From the NCBI GenBank assembly GCA_030077755.1, contig JAQJZZ010000018.1:1054001-1118000 (forward strand): DNA of 64,000 nt, written 5' to 3'. Positions 12,250 to 22,775 of this stretch are shown in pieces; the stretch's first letter is position 1; every line of letters begins with the position of its first letter. A program made the translations under genes and the position numbers. Source of the stretch: Filosporella fistucella (lineage: Eukaryota > Ascomycota > Leotiomycetes > Helotiales). Under the pieces are notes generated by a model, which saw nothing but the letters and a program-made list of their open reading frames with translations, searched no databases and had not been told where the DNA came from.

Positions 12250-14274
12250 GCTAGGGTGGGACGTTGAGGATCTTTAGGCAATCCTGTGTATTTTGATATT
12301 CATAATTTGCGAGGCGTTGCATATGGAGGCGGCGTTTGTCTTCCGGATGGCGGACTTCACCTCGTGCATAGCATAGGCTTACAGCAGGGTACCAAATTGC
12401 ATTGGTAGTACAAATCAATGCGAAATTGAATCTAGCTTGACTTTCTTGGTGAATCAGTAGTTGGCCATATGGATGTATGTAAACATTTGTGAGAAATCCA
12501 GTCGTCAGGGTATGTGCGGGAACATAGCTTTGTGCAAAGATACGAAGTTCTTACAACCTGCCCCGATAAGCTAGTACACTCTACTCTTCCCGGATATACA
12601 ACACTTAGAGCAAAGAGCAATATTTCCATGACCCAGTATGGTCCCAATGAGTTTTCCCTACCTTCGAACTTTGAATCAAATATTGTGTTGGCGGATTTCA
12701 TGAACTCTTCTGCTTACGCCGGGTATACCAGAAGGTGTTGTGCTTTGAGAAGCAAGTGAGTGCGGATTAGAGCCACTTGATAGATCATGAGAGCTAGGAT
12801 CCTGTATCATTGAGGGAAGATGTTCATTTGCCTTAAGACTATTTTGAGTTTCTTGATTTAAGTTTGAGAATTCTTAGTTGAGTTGATTGAATAGTGTGGA
12901 GGGTAGTCAATTATACTCACATATGACAGCTGCTTCGAGGGATACTTCAGTAGAGGTTCCTAACTGGACAGTGTTCGGTCCTTGGGAGTTGTCTTGAAGA
13001 AGCGTATCTGACATAACTTAGTCGAAACTCTATTATTCCTATGCAACCACTTGGGAATTCTCAAGATAAAAAAAAATTGATACCAAGATAACACAGCATA
13101 CTGACCGCTCTTGATACAGAGTGCCCAGAGAATGCCCAGCTACTATAAAAGTTCGTTGAGCGCGTTTGAAGGTAATAAGTTTATGATAAAAGTCTAGAGC
13201 AGCAGCAGAACGTTCTTGCCCCGCGAATACGAAAACATATTGCTATGAAGTTGGTTCTAAAAGCATTCAAGCTACATAGCCAAGCCCACATACCCAATAG
13301 CGGGCAACAAATGTACAGCCCAGCATTATAAATTACTGGAGCCACTTGGCTGAGCATTTACAACCTTGCCGCATATATTGTATTATCAGATTTGACTGTT
13401 GGTGATCAGACCGAAATTCAAAGATATCAGCAGGACCTGCAGCAAGAAGGCGGCATAGTATGCAGGCTAGGTTCTTGACAGCCAATGATTCCAAGCTTTT
13501 GAATAACACCGCCATATGAGACCAAGAGAAGCCGAGCGAACTCGGAATATATGTCTCGGCATCTGCTGTACCCGTTCAAGACAGCATTTTGACCAAGCCT
13601 CCCGAAGAGCCACATTGTCAGCTCAACGGGAGTTCTTTGATAAATGTCAGTCACGTGTAGGAGTAGCTCGACCAACGGCAATAGTTATCTCTTACCTATC
13701 TTTTAGCTTGTAAAGTGACATGCTTCAAGTGACCGGTGACACAAAGAATGTCCGCATTTCGAAAAGGCACATGAGCTGCTCTTTTAAGTGCCTTTAAAGT
13801 AAGGTGTAGCATATGAAGAATGACATTCTGATTCTCATATCCTCACGAGAACATTAAACATCAGCCACTTTGACCGAAACCTTCTCATGATTGGAATGCA
13901 TCGCTCGATGACACATTATAACCCCGCTCCAAGAATTCAAACCCATCCAGGTTCTTGTTATAATGTACCATGTAAGTAAACGATAAGGTGGCATGCTAAG
14001 TAAATGCGATGTCATTATTGTCGGCACTGGGCCTCGATCGACGAAAAGCCAGATACCCGATTCACCGCTAAGAGGGCGCGGAAACGGTTTCACCCGGTAG
14101 CAGCAACGGCCTGGATCGCGAAATCCATCAGCATTAATTAAGCTCCTTCCCCAGCTTTTCTTTTACCGAATTGTTTCCAAACCTTCTTTTCTCTCCAAAC
14201 GTTTCTTCTCAAAAACTTCAATTTATCCGTTCAATTCATTCATATAAAGAGGCTTTTTATTGTCTTTAGCCACC
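12250..14274. other. Intergenic, nothing recognised
   Basis: About 2 kb between TAF4 and the NRAMP gene, both on plus. Small ORFs such as 12514-12759 and 13427-13681 have no domain or splice support. The last 130 bp is pyrimidine-rich promoter. I see no RNA gene or repeat. Confidence 0.5.
14150..14215 (+). promoter_or_regulatory. CT-rich tract before NRAMP start
   Basis: A long run of mostly C and T, with TTCTTTT and CTCTCC blocks, lies 60-125 bp upstream of the start codon, a common core-promoter feature of filamentous fungi. The start itself has a good context (GCCACCATGA). Confidence 0.4.
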
Positions 14275-16181
14275 ATGAATTGTCCTTCTCGCACAGAAGA
14301 GCCAGAAGGAGATGGCTTCAACCAGAACCCAAGCTCCCTCTCGGCCGATCTCACAACTAGAGAAGACCTCAATGGGATGGCGAATGCCCGAGAATTGAGG
14401 AGGGAATCGAGTACAGAGATCCAAAATGCAATTGATGCCGGTCATGACGACGGCGAGCAAGAGAAAAATCCTGTAAGGTTGGGGGAAAAGGAGAAGAGTC
14501 ACGTGGAGGGTGACTCAGGGGCTTCCACTTTCGATGCCATGGATGGAGGGCATAGTGGTGGAAGAGGCAGTGGAGGTGGAATTGGACCGCAGTTCACGAT
14601 GGCATTCATGAAAATGCGGAAATTCGCCATCACTTACGGGAAATTCATTGGGCCGGGATTCATGGTACGTTGGCTTTGGCATCGAAGTGCAACCCCACTC
14701 TAATAGTAACTGTTTAGATATCCGTGGCATACATTGATCCCGGAAATTACTCTACAGATGTGGCAGCAGGAGCTACTTACAAATTCAAGCTTCTGTTCAT
14801 TGTGTTGATGTCCAACATTTTTGCCATTTTCTTGCAAAGCTTGTGTATCAAGCTTGGAACCGTCAGTGGATTGAACCTTGCAGAAGCATGCAGGGCATTC
14901 CTACCATGGTGGTTAAACGTCTTTCTCTACATTATGGCTGAAGCAGCTGTAAGTTTTCCCGAGATGGTTGCCGAGCGCTGCTAATAAAATCCAGATCATT
15001 GCCACTGACATTGCCGAAGTCATTGGAACAGCGATTGCTATCAATCTCTTAATTCCACAAGTTCCATTAGTCGCCGGTTGCGCTATATCCATAGTGGATG
15101 TACTCATTATTCTATTGTTCTTCAACCCTAACGGGTCAATGAAGGGCATTCGAGCCTTTGAGATGTTTGTTGCCGCGTTGGTGCTTGGTGTCGTGGTCTG
15201 CTTTTGCATTCAGCTAAGCTTGATTAAGAATACCTCCGTAGGAGAGGTATTCCGAGGATACCTTCCATCATCCGCGATTGTTGAGTCTAAAGGGTATGAA
15301 AGTCGTTCTCGCCTTGCTGATTTTGATTGCTAATGTTCACTAGTCTCTACCAAGCATGCGGAATTCTTGGCGCTACTGTCATGCCTCACAGTCTCTACCT
15401 TGGAAGTGGCATTGTGCAACCTCGCCTCCTGGAGTACGATATTCGCGCAGGCATTGTGCCTGCCTCTGTTCGCACCTCAACAGGCGATAAGCAACCTTAC
15501 TACCCATCCCTTGGAGCAATCAATTTCTGCCTCAAATACTCTGTCTCTGAGCTAGCGATCTCGCTTTTCACATTCGCCCTGTTTGTCAACAGCGCTATTC
15601 TGATCACAGCTGGAGCATCGCTTTATGGCACAGAGGCTGCAGAGGCAGATCTCTTTGGTATCTACCACTTGCTGTCCGATAGTATCTCACCAGCGGCTGG
15701 CACCATTTTTGCTCTCGCACTCCTTTTGTCTGGTATCAGTGCTGGAATAGTATGCACTATCGCAGGACAAATGGTCTCTGAGGGGGCTCTGAATTGGAAA
15801 CTGAGACCTTGGTTGAGAAGACTTCTGACAAGAAGTATCAGTATCACACCAAGTATCATCATTGCCGGAGCAGTAGGCAAAGAAGGACTATCAGCAGCCT
15901 TGAACGGCTCGCAGGTAGCCCTCAGTGTTGTCCTACCATTCGTATCAGCCCCTCTCATCTACTTTACATGCAGAAACAAGTACATGACTGTCAGAGCTCC
16001 TGGATCTGGAGATGACGCCGATGAAGAAGCCGACGGAAACGGGGCATCTTCATTGAGAGAACCGGGCACAAAGATGAGGAACAATTGGATTACGGCTTCA
16101 TTTGCGATTGTCATTTGGGGAATCATCACCGTAATGAACGTTGCCAATCTTGTTCTTTTGGGCAAGGGAGAAGAGTCTTAA
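14275..16181 (+). CDS. NRAMP-family divalent metal (Mn) transporter
   Basis: Proton-coupled importer of Mn2+ and related divalent metals, of the Smf type. Exons 14275-14664, 14718-14948, 14995-15293 and 15344-16181 give 585 residues, with introns of 46-53 bp. After a hydrophilic, Gly-rich 110-residue N-terminus the hydrophobic NRAMP core begins at YGKFIGPGFM. The TM1 metal-binding motif DPGN is residues 137-140, and the TM6 motif ATVMPHSLYLGS has its MPH at 320-322; the Met is the family's soft-metal ligand, consistent with a true metal NRAMP rather than a Mg or Al variant. Further segments (FALFVNSAILITAGASLYG, ALLLSGISAGIVCTIAGQ) match later helices. Which compartment it serves (plasma membrane, vacuole or Golgi) cannot be told from sequence. 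Confidence 0.95.
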
Positions 16182-16240
16182 TGACTCGATATTTTGAATG
16201 GGTGAGCATTCATCGTATGTGAACAGGAATCTGACATATG

Positions 16241-17018
16241 TTGGAGCTCTTGGAATGGGGAGAGACTTTGGAAGTGTTCATAGTTTCTGGAATGAAACGA
16301 TTTCATTGAGATGATCATAGCTTGTTGAACGAATAAAGACCTTTTGCAGTTGTCATAGTTTCTATTATGAAAAGAGATCTCGAAGTCACCACAACTCTTT
16401 GAGTGAGAACAGATCTTTCAAGAGATCATAGCTTCTGGAATGAGGACAGACTTTTCAAGTGATCAGAGCTTCTAGAACGAGAGAGATACTTTTGAAACAA
16501 TCATAACATCTGCAACGAGAAGGTAGTTTTCAAGTGATCATAGCCTCTGGATTGAAGAGAGACTTCTGAGGTCATCATAACCTCTACACCGAAACGAGAC
16601 ATTCGAAGTTACCACAGCTGCTGGAATGAGAGCTGGCTGTTCAAGTGATTGTAGCTGCCGTAATGAACATGGGCTTTTGAAGTCATCATAACTGCTGAGA
16701 AGAGAAGAGAGTTCTCAAGGGCTCATAGCCTCTATAACGAGAAAAGAAGTCTGAAGTGACCACAGCTGCTGGAACCAGAAGGGATGTTTGAAGTAGTCAC
16801 AGCTCATCATATGGTTTGAGAACTATGGAACAGGTTGGAGCTTCCAGAACGAAGAGAGAGATCTGAAGTGGCACAGCTGCTGCAACAACCAGAGGCCTTG
16901 GAAATCATCATAGCTGCTGCAACGAACAGAGGCTTTGAAGTCGTCATAGCTTTTAGGGTCAGAGAAGCCTCTTGAGGCTGTCATATTGTTCCAGAAGAAT
17001 AAAGTCTCAGCATGATGA
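16241..17018. repeat. Diverged 37-bp tandem repeat array, about 21 copies
   Basis: Nearly the whole gap between the NRAMP gene and the convergent gene consists of imperfect head-to-tail units of 36-38 bp. Each unit opens with a variant of TCATAGCTTCTGGAA, has a purine-rich middle (GAGAACAGA-like), and closes with a variant of CTTTTGAAGTGA. The segmentation is regular: units begin at 16241, 16278, 16315 and so on, to a last unit ending near 17018. No unit is identical to its neighbour, so the array looks old. The unit length is not a multiple of three and no long ORF crosses it, so it is non-coding. There are no spacers, so it is not CRISPR-like. Confidence 0.9.
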
Positions 17019-17082
17019 TGGTTTCGAAACCGAATCAGAAATCATAAACTCGTACATTCTTCTCCCCCTCCCCTCTATCTAA

Positions 17083-18504
17083 CTACAAAATTTTCTTTCC
17101 TCTGCCCGAAGGCAGAGGAGCCAACTTCCTCTTCTTCCCCTCCCCCTCACCTTCCACCTCCTCCCCCTCCTCCCTCTTCCTCTTTCCCTGTCCACCAGCA
17201 GCAGCGACAGCCAAAGATCCCTCTGCCTCCGGTGCCCACTCAGGAGGTGGAGTGCCCAGATCACTGAGCGAACTTCCAGAGCTCACTGAGAGAGCCTCCG
17301 TTGGCTCGGAGACCTTCTTCGTCGCTGCGCTGGTGGCAGCCAACCACTTCCTCTCATACTCTGCCTCGGCCACGTTTGCACGGGCCTCGGCCACCTTCTT
17401 TGCATCTTCTGCAAAGGTGGTGCTCCACCGAGTCGATCGGAACCACACACCGTCCCGAATCGGCTCGGCCTGAGCCTTGAACAACTTGCCAAGGTTATCC
17501 AAAGCCCAGGCCTTGCGGCGAGGCATTCCTGGGGGGCCCACTGGCTTGGGCTTACCCCGGACTTTGCTGATGCCAGGCGAGTTGATGGGACCAGCGGCGA
17601 CTGGTTCACAGACAGCAGACGACAGACGAGGCTTTACTGCGCCGGCTTTCGCCTTTGCAGGTGTCTTTACGACAGCCTTTCTAGTAGGTTTTTTGGTGAC
17701 GGCCGCGATGGGCACGTCAACCAAGTGAGAAGTGACGTTCTTGTCTGGAACGGAAGCCTGGTTTCGAAGACGCGACGACGATCTCTTGCTGTACCGTGGC
17801 AGCGTTGATGGGAGATGGCTCGTGTCTTCGTTGACGTCTGCGGCGAAGGAGACTGATTTCTGAACTCGAGTAGATGTGACGTCCGCAGCTGTGCTGCTCT
17901 TCAGAATGCCTGGAATTTCCTTGCCCTTGCCCTTGGCTTGGCTTGGAATAATAAAACCTACAAGAAGAATTAGTCAGGCAATTTGATGATGGAAATATGT
18001 GAGTGACTTACCACCTTCGTCCTCGTCTTGTGCTGGGAGGACACTGCTCATCACGTGCTCCTCCTCGTCTGTGAGAACTCGGTTGTTGGTTGTTGACTTG
18101 CTGCTGCTTGCCTTCTTGCTGCTTTGCTTGCGGCTGTTTGGCTTGCTACTGCTTGGCTTGCTGCTAGCTGCGTCGAAAGATGAAGAATCAGGTAAATCGG
18201 TATGAATAGTCGTCAAAGGCTCATCTTGCGATGGAAGCGTGGTAGTAAAATCGACCTCTTCCTCGATGTCAAAGTATGGAACAGGTAGGTCAGATCGGAC
18301 GGACTTCTTGCTGCTACCGGCCTCGAAGTATGATGGATCAGGCAAATTGGTATGATTGGTCGTCAAGGTCTCATCTTGCGATGGAAGGGTAGTAGTAACA
18401 GCGTCCTTCTCCTCGATCTCAAAGGAAGATGGATGAGGTAGTTGGGGTTGGGTGGACTTCTTGCTGCTGCTGCGCAAAGATCTCTTTGGTGCGGCGTTCT
18501 CCAT
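17083..18504 (-). CDS. Low-complexity Ser/Lys-rich protein, unknown function
   Basis: Exons read 18504-18012 and 17957-17083 (54-bp intron, GTAAGT donor, TGTAG acceptor) give 455 residues from ATG. I recognise no domain. The N-terminal half contains an imperfect internal duplication of about 45 residues: each copy has a F(E/D)IEE segment, then TTTLPSQDE, then LTT, H and LPD, then an SSK-rich linker. The middle is basic (KKPTRKAVVKTPAKAKAG). A short conserved-looking patch (WALDNLGKLFKAQAEPI, then GVWFRSTRWSTTFAEDAKK) may be the only folded part. The C-terminus has a Lys/Arg/Glu-rich stretch (GKRKREEGEE, KKRKL) that looks like a nuclear localisation signal. Nuclear location is inferred. It is convergent with the NRAMP gene across the 37-bp array. 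Confidence 0.7.
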
Positions 18505-18551
18505 TGTGAATGTGGTGTGTGAGATTGGTAATTCAAAGGAAGAATTGGGAA

Positions 18552-18575
18552 GTGTGTGTGTGTGTGTGTGTGTGT
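18552..18575. repeat. (GT)12 microsatellite
   Basis: Twelve uninterrupted GT dinucleotides lie about 50 bp upstream of the start codon of the neighbouring minus-strand gene, so they fall in its probable 5' UTR or core promoter (read as CA on the sense strand). Confidence 0.97.
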
Positions 18576-18875
18576 AGATTGTGTGTAGCTGAGCGCGCGA
18601 GCGAAAATTGGTTGATGGTTGCAGAAGATCAAAAGTGTAAAAGTCGGAAGAGAATTGGGGTTTTAAAACAAAACAACGATCGATGGCACAATTGGTAGGT
18701 CACTAACTATTGTGAGTTGATTGAAATATTTTTATTTCCTATTGTGGCTGACTAGTGTCCTCCCTATTGTCCTTCCTATTGAGACGGTCGTCGCTCTCCA
18801 GCCTTATCCATCCCACTAAGTAGTGAATAGAGACAAATCGACAAGTTCATCTTCAGAGTACCTATTGTGGCCAAC

Positions 18876-19292
18876 CTACGGACTCCCAACAATGCCCCGG
18901 CGGCTGCGCAAGTTATACCTGGAAGGCTTTTGGAGTTTAGAGTCGTTGATCCTGAGAACCAGACGAAGGGGCTTCTTTGGTGGAGCAGGTTGGGGATAAC
19001 GGCCGTTAACCCTCAAAATGATGCGAATCCGCTTCTTTGGAACAGGAGCAAGAACAGGAGAGCGCTTGTTGACTCTCAGGATGACATTGACCCGCCTCTT
19101 TGGTGGAAGGATAGGAGCCGGCGAACGTCCGTTGACTCGGAGGATGATTCTGACCCGTCTCCTCGCCGGGATCTCGCTGATCGGGGCTTCAGGTACGTCC
19201 TCCATCTTGACTCCTCCTGCTCGGCCGGCAGATTCGTCCTTGACGGCGATGGCGACTACTTGAGCCTCATTCGGGGTGAAGGGGGCTGCCAT
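18876..19292 (-). CDS. Small basic protein of four 21-residue repeats
   Basis: A 138-residue ORF from a good ATG. Residues about 45-120 are four head-to-tail repeats of 20-22 residues with the core (R/K)RxRIILRVNGRSP followed by a Pro/Lys linker (APxxPPKK); the variants are RVRIILRVNGRSP, RVNVILRVNKRSP, RIRIILRVNGRYP and LRLVLRIND. The N-terminus (MAAPFTPNEAQ) is followed by a short acidic stretch, and the C-terminus is basic (RYNLRSRRG). A canonical 54-bp intron (19293-19346: GTAAGC donor, CTGAC branch, TAG acceptor) ends exactly one base before the ATG and its upstream exon has an in-frame stop, so it is a 5' UTR intron; this argues strongly for minus-strand expression. I do not recognise a named family. 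Alternating hydrophobic and basic residues suggest short beta strands that could contact nucleic acid or protein, which is inference. Confidence 0.65.
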   Translation of the reverse strand: MAAPFTPNEAQVVAIAVKDESAGRAGGVKMEDVPEAPISEIPARRRVRIILRVNGRSPAPILPPKRRVNVILRVNKRSPVLAPVPKKRIRIILRVNGRYPQPAPPKKPLRLVLRINDSKLQKPSRYNLRSRRGIVGSP

Positions 19293-19346
19293 CTATTCAG
19301 GGTCAGTTCAATCTACCTCGCAGACCTCAGAGTTTCAATTGCTTAC
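19293..19346 (-). other. 5' UTR intron of the repeat protein gene
   Basis: GTAAGC at the 5' end, CTGACC near the 3' end and AATAG directly before the ATG. This places the transcript start upstream of about 19350 on the minus strand. Confidence 0.6.
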
Positions 19347-20303
19347 GTTGACCTGCTCAGATTTCCGCTGCGCACGCGAATATTATCTGACGGACCGAGC
19401 GAGGTTTGTCGGCGATTGAGATATGAATAGAAGTGGTTCTACAAATTGAAATATATTCTTTTCTAGAAGTTCGGCTAACAGAGGTAGAATTTCCTTGCTG
19501 TGCTTTAGAGACTGGCGGGGGGAAGATTTTGGTGTAACTGAATATACAAGAGCTGCTGCGAGGGTGACTTACTCACTGAGATCTTAGACCCTCTGGCTAC
19601 TCCAAATCAGGGTCGGCGGACCTCGAAATAGCCAATGATGGCACCACGAGAAGTTTTTATGGGTCATTTGGAGTGCTACCACCCGCTATCTTCTGTTAGA
19701 CAAAGGGTTTTGAGGTAATGGCCTTTACACAATGGAGGGACAATTCTTGTTTCCGAAATTCAACTCCGAGTTGGAAGCAGATGCCCAACTACACAAAATT
19801 CACATAGACGTGCCTCTCTTTTTCCACAGCTGTGCTGCAATTGTTGCCGCTCAAAGTCACTTCAAAACCCAGTGCTTATCTGGGGGAGGTCAAAAAGTTG
19901 GGGCCGAAGAGCAAGCTTGCCAGATTAGGCGTGGCACTTCTGAGGCCAGTCCTGCCCTCACAGCTCCCTCTCACCTTCCTCTCAAAATTTCAAGAAGGAT
20001 CAAATCCCGACGACAAGAAGCACGCAATCATATTTCAACAACGCATTTACAAGGCACAACGCAAAGAACACTCCTTGGCACTGGCAGAGGAGTGTTGGTA
20101 ATCCAACAATTGATGTCAACCCCAATTGGGCGATCGGTAAGCATGAAAAAGTTGCCGTGCTGTGGTACGACTATCAGTACTTACTGACATTTGAATGAGG
20201 GCATGGCGAGCGAGACTGCGCGCTGTGAGCCAGGACAATCCACTTCATCAGTGATTTTCATACCCTTTTACATCCGCGACGATCCCTGCTGATATGTCTC
20301 TAG
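19347..20303. other. Mostly unassigned; possible 5' exon of next gene
   Basis: Contains overlapping plus-strand ORFs at 19732-20187 and 19832-20101. The third plus frame is also open from about 19943 to a strong GTAAGC donor at 20137, with plausible protein (VGNPTIDVNPNWAI). It could be an upstream exon of the gene at 20304, but I could not find a start or a convincing acceptor. Confidence 0.35.
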
Positions 20304-20999
20304 ATGCAAAGCAACGCAATCCCAAGAGCTGAGATAACTCTTCCCAGCATTCGACTTCTCGATATATGGACTTGGCACAATAACGAGCCTCTTCCTCCCT
20401 TTCGCTCAGTCATCGCTCGTCTCGATCCCAATCACGCACGTATGCAGCGTTATATCGACGAGCAAGCAGCAGCACTGCCACATAGGATGCTACCTACGAT
20501 TGTCCAGAGACAGGAGCTAGGAGCCGGTTCATGGGAATTCAAACCTGCTCCTACCGCTGACCTTGCAGTTGCTCTTGGATTTGCCTCTCCCGGAAGATAC
20601 ATGGGATATTCACCAGAGCGCAGTATTCGAGACTTCTCCAGTAGCCGAGATGTCGATGGAGAAGTTGAGCAGGTTGATTTTCCTGACAGTATCCAACGCT
20701 CACCCCGACTTGAGTATGATGTTCTCGAACTACCAGCCATTCTCCCCAAAGCGCCACGACCGGCGCTTATGGTACGAGTTGCATCAGACGAATCTCTGCA
20801 GCTAGGATCGATATTCTCGGGCGCTGCTCCAACTAGTGGTAGCAATCGAAGCACCACTCCATCGGATTCAGGAGCCACAGAACAGATCAAGGCTGAGGAA
20901 GGACCCACAATACACATCAAGGTTGAGGAAGGTGCCCAATATCAACCAGATGAAAACTCTCAGATTGGGCACGCCAACAACACTCAACATACTGGATAA
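20304..20999 (+). CDS. Hypothetical protein with SUMO-site-like motifs
   Basis: An open frame of 231 residues from ATG. A stop (TAG) lies directly upstream in frame, and that TAG could instead be a splice acceptor, so the true protein may start further upstream. No family is recognised. The N-terminal part (LPSIRLLDIWTWHNNEPLPP) looks structured and the rest is Ser/Pro/Glu-rich and probably disordered. Two psi-K-x-E motifs, IKAEE (K196) and IKVEE (K206), sit ten residues apart near the C-terminus and match the SUMO-acceptor consensus. Regulatory or nuclear function is inference only. Confidence 0.5.
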   Translation: MQSNAIPRAEITLPSIRLLDIWTWHNNEPLPPFRSVIARLDPNHARMQRYIDEQAAALPHRMLPTIVQRQELGAGSWEFKPAPTADLAVALGFASPGRYMGYSPERSIRDFSSSRDVDGEVEQVDFPDSIQRSPRLEYDVLELPAILPKAPRPALMVRVASDESLQLGSIFSGAAPTSGSNRSTTPSDSGATEQIKAEEGPTIHIKVEEGAQYQPDENSQIGHANNTQHTG

Positions 21000-22775
21000 G
21001 GTCAGTCACTTCTAGTATTCTCGTGTTGGTTTCTGAAGTGTTTGAGCCTGGATATAGCAAGTTTGGATAAGCAACTTGGACCTTGGACTTGTCGGTTGCA
21101 TGATGTTCATGACAAGCGATGTCGAAATAGGGGGTGGCTTTCTGTGGTTGTTGACTGGTATGGAGAAGATAGTGGGCCTAATAACATATTTCCGTGGGCT
21201 CCTACCTATCTATCTCAATTTCGTGTCGATTTGGTAGTATATGCATGGTGAAATTATCATCTCCCTGCAAACATTGGGTAATATTTGGACTGCTTCGTCT
21301 TAGTATTGGTTTTTCACACGTTGGGCATATTGTATAATCTGACCTCTCGTCAGCAATTGTACCGATATCGGACTGGTGGTTCTGGCCTTGTGAAACAGTG
21401 CAGTGGCATAGGATCTTGCTGCACAAGATGCGGTATTTTTTCTTGTTCACTATTCGAGATCTTGCAGGACGAGACGCTCATATAGGTTGAATTGGCTGCA
21501 ATGCCTGAGGATTCACAAGAAGTCTTGCCTTTCATGTTGACGCACAGGTGAAGTCAACGACATCTCTAGCATTTGAGTCGTTCATCAACCGCTGTTGTGG
21601 GTCTAGATGCAAGACCAGGGAGAAAATTGTCCAGGCTCTCGGGCTCGTATTTAGCTTTCACGTACCTGAGCGAACAAGGCTATCTCCTGCACCTCGGTGT
21701 ATCTATTGGTGCGATTGTGCATCCGCAAATAAGCGCATCTTTTGAGACATCAAAGGGATCGTTTGAATGCCTCCGAACAAATCCGTACGCGGAAAAAATA
21801 CTGTTTTCCTTTGATTCTGTCCGTTCTGGTCCGAAACGACCATTTCAATTCCATGATACCTGGGCTTTCCAGCCGGTACCAAGGTAGTTGGTGAGGTGGA
21901 TACTGTGTCGTTGAAGCTTGAAGCTTGAAGTGGCCGTAAGAAGAGCTTGAACCACTGTTAGACACTTATTTCCTAGTGAGATCTAAAAACAAAGTTTCGA
22001 GAGCCCGTGAGCATGATACTTTGACGGTCAACAGACCAAAAAGTGGGAATTGTGGATTAGAAAAAGGAGGTGCCTTGCTAGTGAAAGACCGGCAAAAATC
22101 CTCAGAGCGCAGTGTAGCATTCTCATGGTAGATAAAAGCATAGCAGAAAGCACGCGAGAAGCAGGCTCATTATCGTGTAGTCGGTTTGGAGAGGGAGGGC
22201 AATTGAAGGCTTAAAATGGCATTTTTGAGGATATTCTGGCTGAATTTCATGACTGCGAAGTTGAGACATGTGGTTGTTGACGCCACATTGGGCAATTCGC
22301 CCCACCAAATAGACCTGAGGCTGGAACGGAAATCAAATCCTCCGTCTGCACACACGCCTTTCCACGGCTCGCTCCACTCACCCCAACATCAATCCCAATC
22401 TCTTTGCAGTCACATGCATGCGCAGGCGAGGCAAGGCGCATCACTTTCCTGCATCGAGATCCAGACGGGCAGGTAGAGCGAGGTGGGGTTTGCAGCTTTG
22501 CCATGACTGCCAATGTTTAAATAGCTGATGCCGATCTGCCCCTCCTGATGTTCGAGCGATGTCATCTCATCGTCAAGCCGCGTACGGTTGCAGTCGCTCT
22601 CGCGCTCTCCCCAGGTCTACTCTTCCAACGTCTCTCCTATTTCTCTATACATTTCCCCTTTCGCATTCCGGCTTCAAACTCAATTGCGACCAGCTCCGGT
22701 AGCAACTTTTACCCCACCAAAACCTACAACAATACTCGCCTCTTGTTCACCCGAGCACAGGATTCACAACTCACA
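21000..22775. other. Intergenic and GUT1 promoter/5' UTR
   Basis: About 1.8 kb without a supported gene. Short ORFs (21573-21887, 21202-21450, 22247-22513) show no domains. The final 250 bp is pyrimidine-rich and likely the leader of the glycerol kinase mRNA. Confidence 0.5.
22516..22525 (+). promoter_or_regulatory. TATA-like element upstream of glycerol kinase
   Basis: TTTAAATAGC lies about 30 bp before the in-frame ATG at 22548 and 260 bp before the ATG at 22776. If it is a real TATA box, transcription would begin near 22550, at or just past the first ATG, favouring the downstream start. Confidence 0.35.

Noticed and set aside
12432..13713. Several 60-90 residue ORFs between TAF4 and NRAMP
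   Set aside because: No domain, no splice consensus linking them and no consistent start context.
16241..17018. CRISPR-like reading of the 37-bp array
   Set aside because: Units are contiguous and diverged with no unique spacers, and the genome is eukaryotic.
18867..19430. 187-residue plus-strand ORF opposite the repeat protein
   Set aside because: It begins with GTG, has no splice or promoter support, and is the complement of the repeat codons. The minus-strand frame has an ATG with a canonical 5' UTR intron.
22548..22775. 76-residue N-terminal extension of glycerol kinase
   Set aside because: In frame, but it reads like translated leader. A TATA-like element only about 30 bp upstream of that ATG suggests the mRNA starts after it. 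It could be wrong if transcription starts earlier.
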